This document shows positions 10,371 through 22,392 of a DNA stretch of 47,364 bases, piece after piece. Within the stretch, counting starts at the first letter, position 1, and each line of letters begins with the position of its first letter. Below the pieces are notes generated by a model that was given only the letters and a program-made list of their open reading frames with translations, was not told the DNA's origin and searched no databases. Source of the stretch: Bondarzewia mesenterica (taxonomy: Eukaryota > Basidiomycota > Agaricomycetes > Russulales > Bondarzewiaceae); the NCBI GenBank assembly GCA_004802705.1, contig SGPL01000243.1, positions 1 through 47,364 on the forward strand, written 5' to 3'. A program made the position numbers and the translations under genes.

Positions 10371-11014
10371 GTTGGTAAGATATAATGAGGGGGGTGATGG
10401 ATGCGTAACGACTGTCAGGATTTGAGTCAATGTTGTATGCTGGGGATTGGATAGCAGATTTATCTCGAATTGTACTTTTTTTTGCCAAAACAATTTAGCA
10501 AACGGCGGGGCCAACTGGCATCCTACTTTGAGTTCACTGGTCGAAATTTCAGACAGTCAACTACAAAACGGACGCTTATGAACCGATTCCCTGAATCTCG
10601 GCGCCTTCAATCTGCTTTGGCCCTTTGAGTGTCTTCACTCCGATTCCGACGCGTCGACTCACGTTGTAGTGCTCGTTGCGAGCTCACATCGGATAATAGG
10701 TTTCCACCTGTTTCCACCAAATTCGTAGGTGCTCGTAGACGCCCGAAGTTCACTACTCCGAGTGCTAACAACCGTATACTCGAATAGTATTGCTCGACGT
10801 CGACAGCATCCTCTCAGGGCCGATATCAGGTTTGAGTCAAACTACTAGTAGAATTACAAGCCATTCAACTTGCTTGCGTTCACGTTGCACTGACATTAAA
10901 CCAAAACAGTTGCATAAGTTAAGCTTAATCTCAGAAGTTGCCTTCTTGTCCGAAGTTCAAGTCATGCTGATGCAAGCTGGTTGACTTAGACCATCTCTGG
11001 CAGGGTCAAACTAC
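10371..11014. other. Intergenic, no gene seen
   Basis: AT-richer than its surroundings. Open frames are short and carry no recognisable motif. It should contain the XDH terminator and the promoter of the next gene. Confidence 0.5.
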
Positions 11015-12631
11015 ATGCCTTTCCAGTCGCGGAGCGCATTCTATCTGCGGATATCCGCTTCGAATGTGATACCGCTATATGTGAGTCTAAAGCGATTCAT
11101 AATGAATCCTCTTCACAGGCTTACGAAGATCGGGCGATGCTAAGCTCTACCTCGACGAGCAACATATCGAGTGGATGTCCGACAGGATACTTCAACATGT
11201 GCTTGCAGATCTCAGACCAAAGTCAGGCTTGGCTTAGCTCTTGTTGCGTTCTCCGGAGTTGACGATATGTTCATCAGGATTGTGCCAAAGATGAAAGCAG
11301 AGGCAGACGTGGATTATGGCCCTGCATATTCTCATGCGAAGAAAGGAAACGTTGACGTGCACAGAGGAGGCAAGTCTCATTCTCCTTTCTTTTATGCCTT
11401 CGCTCATCTACTGCCGTCACAGATAACTATCAATTCGCGTATTTCTTTCGAAAAACTGAACCACACGCTGTGCTTGTCAAAGTACGTTATCCCTCTGTAA
11501 ATTCTACTCAGTGAAAAACAAAATATTGAACAAAAGTCACTCGAGCAGTCGCGGAATTTCGTGCTCGACAACAATCCACCACCGCCTCCTCCAGTGCCGA
11601 AGCCGTCAGATTCCAAGTCTCAAACGAGCAAGCGCAAGCACCGTCGCAGTGCGAATAAGGAAATCAACGAGACTTCCAAGAAACGAAAGATGCAGGGCAA
11701 ACAGAGATCCAGGGAGGGTAACGAACATGCGATGGAAACATCAGTTGAAGACGTCATTGAAGCCGATGACCATGCAGAGGCTGCTGTCACTCCTTCAGTG
11801 ACATCTCGTCGATCTGCGAGGGCAAAGAAACCCATAGTAGGGGGTTATCGTGAACAAGACGAAGATGCAATCATGGACGAAGAATGGGAAAATCCACCGA
11901 ATGTCCTTGGACAGGGTCGACGTACGCAGGCCATTGTGACTCAAACCAGCAATGCGATCGGTTCATCAGCACAAGGAGGAGATGGTGGATCAAGTACTGA
12001 TGCAGTCGTCATTAAGGATGAGGTTGACGAGCCAGCCCTCGCTAGCCCTGTATATGGCCCACCTGAGGCTTCCGACGTGACTATGGAAGGGACAGCAGCC
12101 TCGAGTGCCATTCCGCGCGACCCAGACATGGTGATTGAGATCGAAGACGATGAGGAGCCCAAGCCCAAGCTGTCTCTGCGGCTCCAGTACCAGGGCTTCT
12201 CGATCTATGGACGCTGCCTTTGCGTCATCGTAGAGCCATGGCCATCTCTTAAATCTGCATCCCGCGCCCCCTCCCTAGCTCCTCCAGGGATCTCAAGCCT
12301 CAGACCCAAAAGCATAGCGCCTCCGGAATTCGTTCCTAGCCGAGCGGAAACTCCTGGCCAGAGGGCCAGAACTCCATTGTTCCTCCCCGATTTCGACAGA
12401 GAGATGAGCGCCGCTCCTGGTCCATCTCGACTGAGGACATCCTTGCATCCCGCATTGGAACGGGAGGATGGCAATGGCTTTGGTTCGAACATTGATGATG
12501 ACAATGCGGGGCTCATGGCATTTAGTCAGGTACTCAGCGCCACAGCGGAGACTGGCAGAGCAGTGGAGGACGATGATGATTTTGAGGGAGCAGTATTCTT
12601 TGCCGATGCAGACGAGGCGAGGGAATTGTGA
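11015..12631 (+). CDS. Conserved acidic nuclear-type protein, function unknown
   Basis: I do not recognise a named family. The N-terminal third is compact: SRSAFYLRISASNVIPLY, then RSGDAKLYLDEQHIEWMSDR, then GNVDVHRGDNYQFAYFFRK, the style of a small folded domain. From 11549 a single 1083-base exon encodes a disordered tail. It has a proline run, a lysine/arginine stretch (SKRKHRRS; SKKRKMQGK) that looks like a nuclear localisation signal, acidic patches (IEIEDDEEP; VEDDDDFEG) and a short ordered island (YQGFSIYGRCLCVIVEPWP). Proposed exons are 11015-11084, 11119-11221, 11278-11369, 11423-11481 and 11549-12631 (468 residues). The intron at 11370-11422 has a GC donor. The first junction is doubtful because that intron would be only 34 bases, so the true start may differ. 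It ends 52 bases from the MEF2 stop (tail to tail). Confidence 0.7.
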
Positions 12632-12683
12632 TTAGGTAGTGCATCATGTGCGACAAGACATTGACATGACATGTATACAGTAT

Positions 12684-15246
12684 CTAAGCTCTACCAATCT
12701 CTCGAAGGATCTCCAGCTGTCGGACTTGGTCGACCACCCTGAAACCCGCAGGGGCCATTTCGAACTGCCCATGACCTCCCGAAAGGGCGCGGAGACGCGT
12801 GGAGTAGTCCAGCATTCGACTGAGAGGTGCAACACCATGAACAAAGCGCCGTAGACGAGAATTGCCGGAAGACTCTGCCGTAGACGACATCGTGGATGGC
12901 GACAGCCATTTCGGAGGGATGTATAGACCTTCCTCGGAAAACGAGGTGACTTCATCGTCCTCAGTTGGAAGACTTGCTTCTGCGAGTTCGTGGACTTCAC
13001 CCCCGTGCTCGATTAGATCTTTGATGACTTTGCCAAGCGCCTCTTCCCCAACAGAGATACGAAGCAGAATGAACGGCTCCATTATTGTACCCATTCCTAC
13101 TTCCTCGAAGAGGTTCCGCAGGATCACGGCACTTGCGCCAGCTAGTAAGGAAACAGGACCACCTGGAGGGGGTTGGAAGGCTTGAACTTTGATGTAGTGA
13201 CGAGATATAGGAAGGGAAGTGTTTGGAGAATTCGACAACGTGTTTGCCATTCCTTGGGCTATGTGGCTATAAGGGTCATTTGCATCATGGGAAGAGTCAG
13301 GGGCCACAAGAGGCTTGCCGTCTTCGCGAAGAACAACATTGCCATCCCAAGCAGGGTCGCCGGCCTCATCAGATGCGAGTGGTCGCAAAGCGAATGACAC
13401 GGTGGCGTTCAGAAACTGTCCTGACTTGGATGTGTCCCAGGAAGGTGAACGGGGGAAATCAAGGCTAGGGCCCTCTCGAAAGCTGACTCTCCTCCTGCCG
13501 AACTCAAATCGGACATTCCACTCGTCCCGCAAGCGACCCTCAACGATTTCGAGATGTAAAGCTCCAAGCCCATGCACGAGAATCTGGCCCTCTTGAGTCT
13601 CCGTGCGGACCGATGGGTCTGTTCGCACCAAAGCATGCAATGCAGCTTCGACAGGTTCTAGGTCGGAGTGGGATTGGGGGATTATAGATGCCGACATTAC
13701 AGCCGGAGGCGGTGTGATATCGGGCACCGTAGATGTCTCTGTGGATTTGCCCTTCATTGAAACCAGCGTATCTCCAGTACGAGTGTGCTTCAACCCGAGA
13801 ATGACTCCTACGGATCCAAAAGGAAGTTCCTCAACTTCCTCTGCATTCGAAGCATAAAGAAGTAGAAGCTTTGAAATTCGCTCTTTGATGTTCCGTGACG
13901 AGTTCATAAGTACACTTTGACGAGTCATCGTACCTAGTTCACAAAGATTGATACGAATAGGCGTATTGCGATGGTAGAAACACACACCTGAGTAAACGCG
14001 CACAAATGTCATCCAGCCTTTTTTCTTATCCCAGGCCACTTTCCATGCTAACGCGCGTACAGGTGATTTGTCCGATTGTTTCTCGTGCTGTACATCTAGT
14101 GGGCTGGCCAGCAATTCTCCGGCATAATCCATGAGAACTTCGGTCCCGATATTCTTGATGGCTGAGCCGCAAAGGACAGGTAGGACATCGGACCGAAGAG
14201 TTGCATCACGAAGGTGAGGAAGAATCGTCGAAGCAGGTATGCTGAGATACGCGTCAGGAGTTGAAGGCAGATCCAATAGAGATTCCATGAGAGGCTCAGA
14301 AACATGGCGAGGTTTTCAATGAGAGAAACGCGCGCTGGAACGAGATGAGGGACAATGGGGTGCGAAACAGGGAAGAGACCAGAGTTTTTGAGGCCCTCGG
14401 CGTCCATAGGCAAAGGGTGTCTCGAAGACGTTCCATCTGTATCCCACTTCCAAACCTCCCACTTGACAAGGTCCACAAGGCCTTCGACGCCAGGCTCGGC
14501 TCGAGTGTAATATTCGGGATCGAAAGAGGCAATTGGAAGGGTAAGAGCCATGGGCTTGGGATGAATGCGATGAGAAAGCAAGGAAAGCATTGATAAATAT
14601 AAAGAAGCTCCTGGGCGGTCCAATTTGTTCATGAAAAGGATTCTAGTAGGGACTCCATATCTAGAGGATGTCGCTTTATTTTCAGATCATGAGCTGCGAG
14701 GAAAAATATGGCTCACCTGCTCACCTGTCCAGTTGTCGCCAGACTCCCTTTGTCTGGGCCTCGACACCTTCCACCGAGTCTATGAGAACCACAGCACCGT
14801 CGACGACACGACTTGCACTTTCCACCTCCATCCCAAAGTCTGCATGACCGGGAGTATCAATCAAATTGAATGTCCAATCCTTCCACTTGACAGGTATGCT
14901 GGCAGATTGGATGGTAATTCCCCTTTCGCGCTCGGCCGGCAAGAAATCTGTTGTGGTACTTCCGGTGTCGACGGACCCCGATGAAGAAAGGTACGATGAT
15001 TTGAGCAGGATCGACTCTGTGAGGGTGGTTTTGCCCGAGTCTAATGCCCCGTAGAAACCATTGCGAATTGAACATGATTCAGATAGAGAGAAGACGATAA
15101 CTCGTACCGATATGTGCTACCACAGCTAAATTCCTCGTCTTGGAGGGATCATAGCGTGTTGTAAGATATCTGCGCAGCTGGAGGGCAGCAGATAGTTTGG
15201 GGTTATTACGAGGTAACAGGCATCGCAGTAGTGGGAGTGATTGCAT
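12684..15246 (-). CDS. MEF2: Mitochondrial elongation factor G2 / ribosome-recycling GTPase
   Basis: EF-G-like GTPase of the MEF2/GFM2 group, which works with ribosome recycling factor to split mitochondrial ribosomes. Exons, 5' to 3' on the minus strand: 15246-15108, 15040-14725, 14660-13988 and 13933-12684. G1 is AHIDSGKTT, created only after splicing (residues 44-52). G2/G3 are GITIQS and DTPGHADF, and G4 is FMNKLDRPG. The later EF-G domains include GQILVHGLGALHLEIVEGRL and LEEHGGEV-type sequence (KDLIEHGGEVHELA). The N-terminus (LRRYLTTRYDPSKTRN) suits a mitochondrial presequence. One missing base near 14303 shifts the frame (…NLAMF / SEPLMESLLDL). With one base restored the protein would be about 792 residues, as expected. 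An otherwise open gene argues for sequence error. The last intron (13934-13987) is 54 bases and open in frame. Confidence 0.9.
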
Positions 15247-15456
15247 GTCCCGTTACAACCTGCCAAGGGACCATAGAGTGAGGTCAAGTAGGGAAGTTGT
15301 GTGATCTTGAAGCAATCGGCTTGAAGTCCTTCCTATTGACCAAACAAGAACCGATGCCACGGATGTTTCATCTCGGGTGTCGGACTTGACAACCATATAC
15401 TTAATGGCCTATTGTTTCCTCGATCTGCATTTGAGACCACGACCTCATTCCACACG
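15247..15456. promoter_or_regulatory. Shared upstream region of MEF2 and STE14
   Basis: 210 bases separate the two divergent start codons, so both promoters must lie here or overlap the genes. No TATA box is evident. Confidence 0.5.
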
Positions 15457-16480
15457 ATGAGTATTTCGGACAATTCGGACGATGTTCCAAATGGCTTTGA
15501 CGAACGCCTACGACGGCGACGCATCATCCAAAGCCAACTGGAAACCATACCGAGCACCGGTATCCCCCAACCTCACGGAAACATCCCGAACACCCCTCTT
15601 GCTGCCTCGTTCATTTCCTTTCTACTTGGATCTATATTCTCTCTTGCATTTACAACCTTCCTGTTTGGAGGCTCGTCGTCGTACTGGTGGTCTACTTATC
15701 AGCTTGGATTCTTCGTCGCAGCATGGGCTTTATTTCACTGGGGGGAGTTCGCGGTGGCAGCTGGCTGGAATAGGGAGAAATGCAGTGTAGATTGTCAGCC
15801 AAATCCTGAACCTCCACTGTCGGTGTTACGACTAAAGCGATAGTTCGCAGCTTTTCTTCTCGATAATGGCAAACTATATCATGCTGCGAATGGGTTCGCT
15901 TTGCTGGAATACTTGATCACTTTGTACCTCAATCCGTCCCTCAAGTCTTACCCGTACATCTCTGCTATTGGTATTTCATCAATCTCTCTTCCTTCGAAGC
16001 TTGTGCTCATTTGTTCCAGGAGTTTTCATGGTAGTCGTTGGCCAAGCTCTTCGTTCGATAGCCATGATTCACGCTTCCACCAACTTCTCCCATGCGCTTG
16101 CCTTTCGTAAACTGGCTAATCATCAACTGGTAACAGATGGCATCTACGCGTATGTCTGGTGCTTTAGCCTCTTAGCGATAGTTGAACTTGATGGTTCCTA
16201 CTATAGATGGTTCCGTCATCCTTCTTACGCTGGGTTCTTCTATTGGGCGTTAGGAACGCAGCTTGTCCTCCAGAACCCAGTAGCGTTCACAGCCTTTTTG
16301 CTCCTCCTGTGGCGATTTTTCTCACAGAGGATCCAAAGTAAGTCGAGCATGTCGGATCAACTCCATGGCATCCATTGACCTTTTGTTTCAGCCGAGGAAA
16401 AAATGCTCGTACAGTTCTTCGGCGACCCGTACGTTGACTACCGCAAGAGAGTCGGCACGAGGATACCTTTCATTGCGTGA
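15457..16480 (+). CDS. STE14: Protein-S-isoprenylcysteine O-methyltransferase (ICMT)
   Basis: ER membrane enzyme that methylates the C-terminal prenylcysteine of CaaX proteins (Ras, Rho, lipopeptide pheromones) with S-adenosylmethionine. Five exons: 15457-15793, 15851-15970, 16020-16149, 16207-16337 and 16392-16480; 268 residues. The N-terminus is hydrophilic, followed by several membrane segments (ASFISFLLGSIFSLAFTTFL; YQLGFFVAAWALFHWGEF). The C-terminal methyltransferase signature is clear: ALRSIAMIHASTNFSH, WFRHPSYAGFFYWALGTQL and the end EEKMLVQFFGDPYVDYRKRV. This RHPxYxG core is diagnostic of the ICMT/PEMT fold. An in-frame ATG at 15412 would add 15 residues. I prefer 15457 because MSISDNSDD looks like a normal start. 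Divergent from MEF2 and convergent with RPL9. Confidence 0.92.
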
Positions 16481-16681
16481 TAATAGTCTTCGCATTACTA
16501 AGTTATGTATCGCCTCAGTGAAGCTTGCTCTGCGCTATGCCTGGGATAATACAGCACCTCGTCGTGCATGGATGCATGGTCATGGTCTCATAAGAAAGAA
16601 AGAAAAATACCAGTGGGATGACATGAAACACGCGACTTTTGGTGGATATAAGTATGCCGGCAGTCCCAACACATCGGCCGC

Positions 16682-17428
16682 TCACTCCTGGAGGATCGTG
16701 CCCTTCTCGGAGACGTAGATGCCATCCAAGAATTTACGAATATCCTTGTTCCGTACCCGACAGATGCCCTGGATAGATGCCGCTGTGATAGGCATCGTCT
16801 TTGAGATAAGCATGAATTACCAAACCGAAGGGAGATACAAACCTGATTGTGAGACGTTCTCGATATCAGCGCCCTCAAGAATCAACTCATCCTTCTGAGC
16901 TTTGCTCTCGGATACTGTCACTCCGTCCAACATGTCGACGTGACGAACAGTCTGAAAAGAAGCATCACGTCATGCTCGATCCAAAGAAAAAACGATGAAA
17001 TCAACGGTTGCATACCTTCTCACCCAAGAAATTACGGATCTCCAACGCACGGCCATTCTCTTGAATGATGCAGTTGATGGGGAAATGGGCATAGACAGCG
17101 CGCATTTTATACAGGAAGCCCTGTTCGATTGGGTCAACCGAGTAAATGCCTGAGTGTCCATGAACCATACCTTGGTGACACCAGTTATCATGTTGAGGAT
17201 AAGGCTCTTGATGGTACGCAAGCACGCGACATGCTTGCGGCCACCCTGCCAGACAGCAAGGGTGACCTGGTTGGTCTTGCCCTTGAGCAAGCGGATGTCC
17301 ATGTTGACATGGCGGACATTCTTCGTCAACGTGCCTCTTGGTCCAGACACGTTGATGACACGGGACTTGATGGAAACAGTGACACCCTCTGGAATTACGA
17401 GCTCCTCGGTCTTGAGAACGTCCCGCAT
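16682..17428 (-). CDS. RPL9: 60S ribosomal protein L9 (uL6)
   Basis: Large-subunit protein uL6, which binds 25S rRNA near the sarcin-ricin loop. Exons on the minus strand: 17428-17171, 17120-17016, 16951-16843 and 16782-16682; 190 residues, against 191 in yeast. Signature segments are [97 protein letters not shown] and the end KGTILQE. I chose the start [10 protein letters not shown] at 17428. An upstream in-frame ATG (17482) would add a non-conserved extension. It is cytosolic and highly expressed in general. Its divergent partner is PCF11. Confidence 0.96.
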
Positions 17429-17901
17429 CTTGAGACGATTCAAGTCAGTATTTTGCTCGAAGACTACATCCATTGTCTGCATGGTTCATCCATCCCTAAC
17501 CACTCCATATCCACCATCCAAACGGCACCCGGCTTACGACCGATGTGCCAGCGCACCCTTACGAACAACAATTCGTACTCACCTTCGATATATGAGTCTT
17601 GAGGCTGTCGGCGGCGGCTTAGGGCGTCAGTGTCGAGGGCGTAGTGTGGCGCGGGATTGAGTTTACCGAGCGGAGTTTTAACGCATGTCATTATGCCACC
17701 ATCCGTCCTGTCACTCTTGTCCTGCAACCACCACCATCACTTGGACTTTTTGTGTCTTGCATCACTTGTCGGTTCGGAATCGTCAGTGAGATTGTAAAGG
17801 TGAACAAGCTAGAACCGCGAACGTCCTTGCTCTCTCAGTAATTTGTGAGACAACTCAGCATCAGCATTTTTTTTTTCTCTCCTTGCAATCACTCCCGCGA
17901 G
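17429..17901. promoter_or_regulatory. Shared upstream region of RPL9 and PCF11
   Basis: 473 bases between divergent ATGs. A pyrimidine run (17868-17883, T-rich then ctccttgc) lies just upstream of the PCF11 ATG, as is common in basidiomycete promoters. No recognised ribosomal-protein element could be pinned down by eye. Confidence 0.45.
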
Positions 17902-20429
17902 ATGTCGATGTTCCCTCAGAATACAGCGTACGGCCAGATTCCTTATCCAACCCATGCTTTCCCTCCTCCCCCTCCCCCGTTCCAATATGGTCCGCCTTCG
18001 TCAGCCTATATGGTCGATCCGAATACCTTTCGTCGTGATTACACAGCACGCCTGGCCGAGCTGACTGTGAATTCGAGGCCTATTATTCAGAATCTTTCGA
18101 TGGTGGCACAGGAGTACTCGCGTTGGGCGGACGTCGTGGTCCAATGCATCGAAGATCATATTCGAAGGGTGAGTCGCTCGAATCTCTTAACAGGTCATCA
18201 ACTGTGTTTGTCGCATATCCATGTCGGTCGCACGATGTCGGGCAGGATGACTTGGCAGTAGCACAATTCAATCTTCCTCATCTTGTATGTAGACAGTATT
18301 CAGTGTAGTTCCAGTCAAAAGAAAAGAAAAATGGCTTCGATCGCCTGCGCAGCCTTCAATGGCGGCGAACGTGCTGAAGCGGCTGGTTCAGCAGTATAGT
18401 GCACTTTGTTTTCTTTTTGTCGGTGACTCGTCGTATGCTTGTGCTGACTAACCCCCTTCGGTAACCCGTGATAGGTACCCCATTGGATGAAGCTTCCAGC
18501 ATTCTACCTGCTCGACGCTATTTCCAAGAATGTGTATGACCCTTACGCTCGGTATTTTGCGTCTGTTGTCTCTTCCCTGTTTCTTGAGGCGTATGGTCTC
18601 GTCGAGCCAGCTGTCCGTAGCAAGATGGAAGAAATGCTTTTGACTTGGCGAACCGGTGCTCCTAATGGCAGGGAGCTCTTCGGTGTGGGCCCTCAGGTTG
18701 CAATTGAACGAGGCATTTGGGGCTCAGGCTCAGGCTCGGACGTACGTCGTTCGCCCTCCCATGGCTTTTTCTCACATTGAATACTTGTTGCTTGTAGTAC
18801 TTTTCATCAGGGACCGGTTTTATCTCGAAGTCTCAAGTTGTCAGTGAACTCGAATTCACCCTTGGTCAAAAAGAACGTGCACTTCAAGCTAACCCGTACG
18901 ATACTGTCGTTCAAAATCACGTCAATATCCTACATCAGGTACGTGTACGTCGTCTGTTCAGGGGATTGTCAGGAATCTCATCACGATTCAGTTACGAAAA
19001 CTTGTCGAAGCTGGTGGTGTGTCACAGGAGGAGCTTCGTCAGATTCTTACTCAGTTAAGAACCTTAGCCCGTCCACCTTCATCTAATGCAACCCCTCCAA
19101 GTTCAACCAAATACCCTCCTCTCGCATCCGGCACGTACCTTCCTCCAGCTGCATTTCCTCCGCCTGTTGCACAGCCCGTTGTACCGTCTGTTACTGCTCA
19201 ACCTCCTTACTCTCAACCATCGTCAAGTGCATACCCATCATCTGACTCAACTGAAGCTCCATTCCCATCCATGCCTCCGACCGGGGGTCCTTCGTCTGTA
19301 ACAGCGAGTTCTACTGTGACTGCGAACATATCCAACTTGTTCGAGGCTCTGATTAAGGCCGGCGTAGTGTCTGCGACTGGGACTCCCACGGGTGCCGGTG
19401 CCACTGTTGCGAGTCAAGCTGACGAGACTAAGCATGCTACCGCAGAAGGTCTCGGAAGGGATGAGGCGAGAGTTTATCGAGACGCAGTTCTGGCCGAGAA
19501 CATTAAGTTCACGAGTTCTGACATCACAAAGTAAGTCAATCTAACTGAATTATCCTGTATCTACTCTCATATCATGAATCATCAAGGCGTCGTCCACGGA
19601 TAGTTGATTTCCTCTATAATCGTTTACCCGTGCAATGTAAACAATGTGCGATCAGATTTTCCGACTCTGCTCTGGGTAAAAAGAAGATGGAGGATCATCT
19701 CGACATGCATTTCAGGCAGAATCGAAAAGCTAACCAGAATATTGGCCGTGGTCATAGTCGCAGCTGGTTTGTTGGTGTTGAGGTACGATCTGGTTTTTTC
19801 CGTAGACTGACGTATACTAAGACTTTCTCGCAGGATTGGATGCACGATAAGTCTGCGAGTAATAAAGGAATTGGTAATGCGGACCAATCGCGTCCTCTGA
19901 ACGCTAAGGCCGTTGCTGCCGCGGAGGCGGCAAAGCGTGATGCAGAGTTACGCTCCCAATTTGTGGTTGTGCCACCTGGCGACGAGGCGAAGCTCGTCGC
20001 ATGTCCCATCTGTAAAGAAGTACTGAAATCAGAGTTTCAGGAGGATGAGGAGGAGTGGGTGTGGAGAAATGCTGTCAAAGTTGACGATAGAGTACGTCTA
20101 ATCTCCTTTCCATTTTTTGCGCTCGTTCTTCGTGCTGATCATGACTGGCACAGATATATCATGCAACCTGTCATGCCGAGGCTCGTTCGTCGGCTACTAC
20201 CCTTGCTGTCCGCTTGCGCGTTGATGCTGCCGCCAGTCGGAGCCGGTCTGGTACGCCCGAGGCGTCTTTGCGTGCAACACCTCCGAGAGCGGCAGTGCTC
20301 AAGTCTGAATTATCACCATCGAAGACGGTCGGAGTAAAGCGGAAAGTTGAGTCTGACGGCACCACTGTGAAAGGCGAGGCTGAAGGCTCGCCGCCACTCA
20401 AGAAGACTGTGTTGTCGGCGACCGCATAG
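17902..20429 (+). CDS. PCF11: mRNA cleavage factor IA subunit Pcf11
   Basis: Pcf11 binds the Ser2-phosphorylated C-terminal domain of RNA polymerase II and drives 3'-end cleavage and transcription termination. Exons: 17902-18168, 18475-18741, 18798-18938, 18992-19530, 19587-19782, 19834-20091 and 20154-20429; 647 residues. After a proline-rich start, residues about 35-175 form the CID (FRRDYTARLAELTVNSRPII; WMKLPAFYLLDAISKNVYDPYA; MEEMLLTWR). A proline/serine/threonine-rich linker follows (about 285-350). Two zinc-finger regions flank the cleavage-factor-binding segment: CKQCAIRF…HLDMHF with DWMHDK after it, and CPICKEVLKSEF…WVWRNAV…IYHATCH. The tail is basic (GVKRKVES). The first intron is 306 bases, far longer than the others in the window. 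Confidence 0.93.
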
Positions 20430-20940
20430 TGCGCTCAGGCGGTGGGTTTCGGATTGAGTTCTGCTTGTTTTTTTTTTTCGTTCTTCTTCTTCAAGGCATC
20501 GGCATTGGCATAATTATTGAGCATCTGTATTACCGCGCGCAAAGACAATATCATATTACCCTAGTTTTATATCCTTCCTTCCGTCGTAGTCGGCGATGGC
20601 AAGTACTTCTTATTGAAGTCAACCGTAACAGGAGTGATCCGTGATCGTGGCACTATTTAACTGATGCGCGGGAATGTTAAGATTTAACCTCTTCTGACTC
20701 CTGAGTCCCACATCAAACCGCCAACGCCTGAAATTCATATATCGTACAGCTGTTTTGTGCACGATTCAGTTTTGAAAGTGCGTTCGTCATGATTTCCCCT
20801 ACTAACATATCCCGGTCGTTCGCGAGCGGATTCCTGAACACGAACACCAATAACTATCGTCCTCGTGAGGTTCCTCCTCTCATGCATCGGCGTACTGAAT
20901 GTAGATTCATTCGATGAAAGAAACACACTTTCCTTCCAGA
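20430..20940. other. Intergenic between PCF11 and SWT1
   Basis: No gene seen. A T9 run at about 20469 lies just after the PCF11 stop. The remainder should be PCF11 3' end and SWT1 promoter. Confidence 0.5.
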
Positions 20941-22392
20941 ATGGCTCTAGAGAATGAGCAGCTGCGAGATGTCACACTTCGACGGGTGGAAAGCGAGGTC
21001 AATTCGGACGTCGATATGCAGGTTTGTCACCGATGCACAACACCCTCTTCTGTGACGACATTGAGTACATACCCGCCTGTCTGATGTGTCATTTAGGCTC
21101 CCCCTTCGCCATCGCATGTGGCGTATCTCGTTCTCGATACAAATGTCTTGCTGGATCACCTCGATGCCCTACAACAGTTCGTGTCCGATGTCGAATCCAT
21201 GTTGATGCCCGTGGTGGTTGTGATACCCGGTGTTGTGCTATCCGAGCTCGATGGGTATGTCCGATTCACTTAACTTATCTGAAGGGGACCCGTTGGCTGA
21301 GGACGTACGCCATAGCCAAAAGAACCGACCGGGCTTGGCATGGTCTGCCCGGCGCGCGTCGACTTGGCTTTTGAAAAAGGTGAAGGAGCGAAGATCGGTC
21401 AGAGGACAGACGCACGAGGAGACCTGCAAGCGCTCGGGCAAATGGAATGTGTTGGATCTAGGAGAAGTTCGGTCGTTTCGAGTTCTCTGTCTGTAATAGT
21501 GAAAGTCTAACCATCAGCTGACAGGTTCGAGGTTCCGAGACCAACGATGACTTGATCATGGATTGTTGTCAATATTTCTGTGAGAAGCTGATTCCCGGCC
21601 ATCCTGCATATGCCATTTTGTGCAGCTCCGACAAGAACTTGTGTATCAAGTGCGAGAGTAAAGGTGAGGACACAATCTATATCGTGCACTCTGACCAATC
21701 TACATATCTACATGATCATCCAATTCACAGGCATTCGTAGCTATAGCCCCTCTCACACCTGGAATAGCCGCGAAATGGCAAAATTCATTTTTCAGGGGCT
21801 TGACCTCGACTTCTCTCGATTCGACTCGTACCCGACAAAAGTGCTGCGGCATCGTGCTGGAACTCAGCGAGAGGCGGCACTGCACCACGACGATGACATG
21901 ATGGATATCGACGATGCTGAAGACATTTACATGCTCGCGCCCAGTCACCCACTCGATGCGCTGCACCTGGAAGTTATTGACCACTTTTCGCCGCTACTGC
22001 TGGAGCTAGTTGACCGCGTGGGGGGATCGTCTGTTCCTCGAACGCAAGAAGAGGCCGCGGAGCTCAAGTCTGTGCATGCGCCATCTTGGACTCGTGTGCG
22101 GCTTTGGGACTGGACGCCTGCGATGTGTCTAGAATGCCTGACGTCGTCGAAAAAGCCGCCACAGACGGTACCTGGCCTTGACGTATTCCTGCTGAAGCCA
22201 TACCACAAAGACGCATGCGGGACGGGGCGCCGGGGACAAGACTGGACGAAAGCCCAATGGACTAATGCTCAGGAAGCACTCGAAAAGATCGGGAATGTCT
22301 GGGAGGATGGACCGATCCTGGAGTCGGCTGTAATTCTGAAGCCGTATGTTGAGGGGTTATTTTTGAGTTCGCTGCGCCCGACAGGAACGTGA
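20941..22392 (+). CDS. SWT1: PIN-domain endoribonuclease Swt1-like
   Basis: Homologue of Swt1, the nuclear-pore-associated PIN nuclease that destroys unspliced mRNA in yeast. Exons: 20941-21021, 21097-21254, 21316-21466, 21525-21663 and 21731-22392; 396 residues. The PIN fold is visible. Strand 1 is YLVLDTNVLLDHL with catalytic Asp41, then IPGVVLSELDG with Glu77, ARRASTWLLKKVKER (helix), GSETNDDLIMDCCQYF with Asp138-Asp139, and ILCSSDKNLCIKCESKGI with a further Asp. These are the four acidic positions expected for metal binding. Residues from about 200 lack a recognised domain but include a helical C-terminal segment (HPLDALHLEVIDHFSPLLLE; WTKAQWTNAQEALEKIGNV), matching the Swt1 C-terminal domain arrangement. 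The start at 20941 gives a short N-terminus, and an upstream exon is possible. Confidence 0.85.

Noticed and set aside
18331..18400. Separate exon MASIACAAFNGG in PCF11
   Set aside because: It does not connect in frame with either neighbour, and the family joins the CID segments directly. Kept only as a finding about the long intron.
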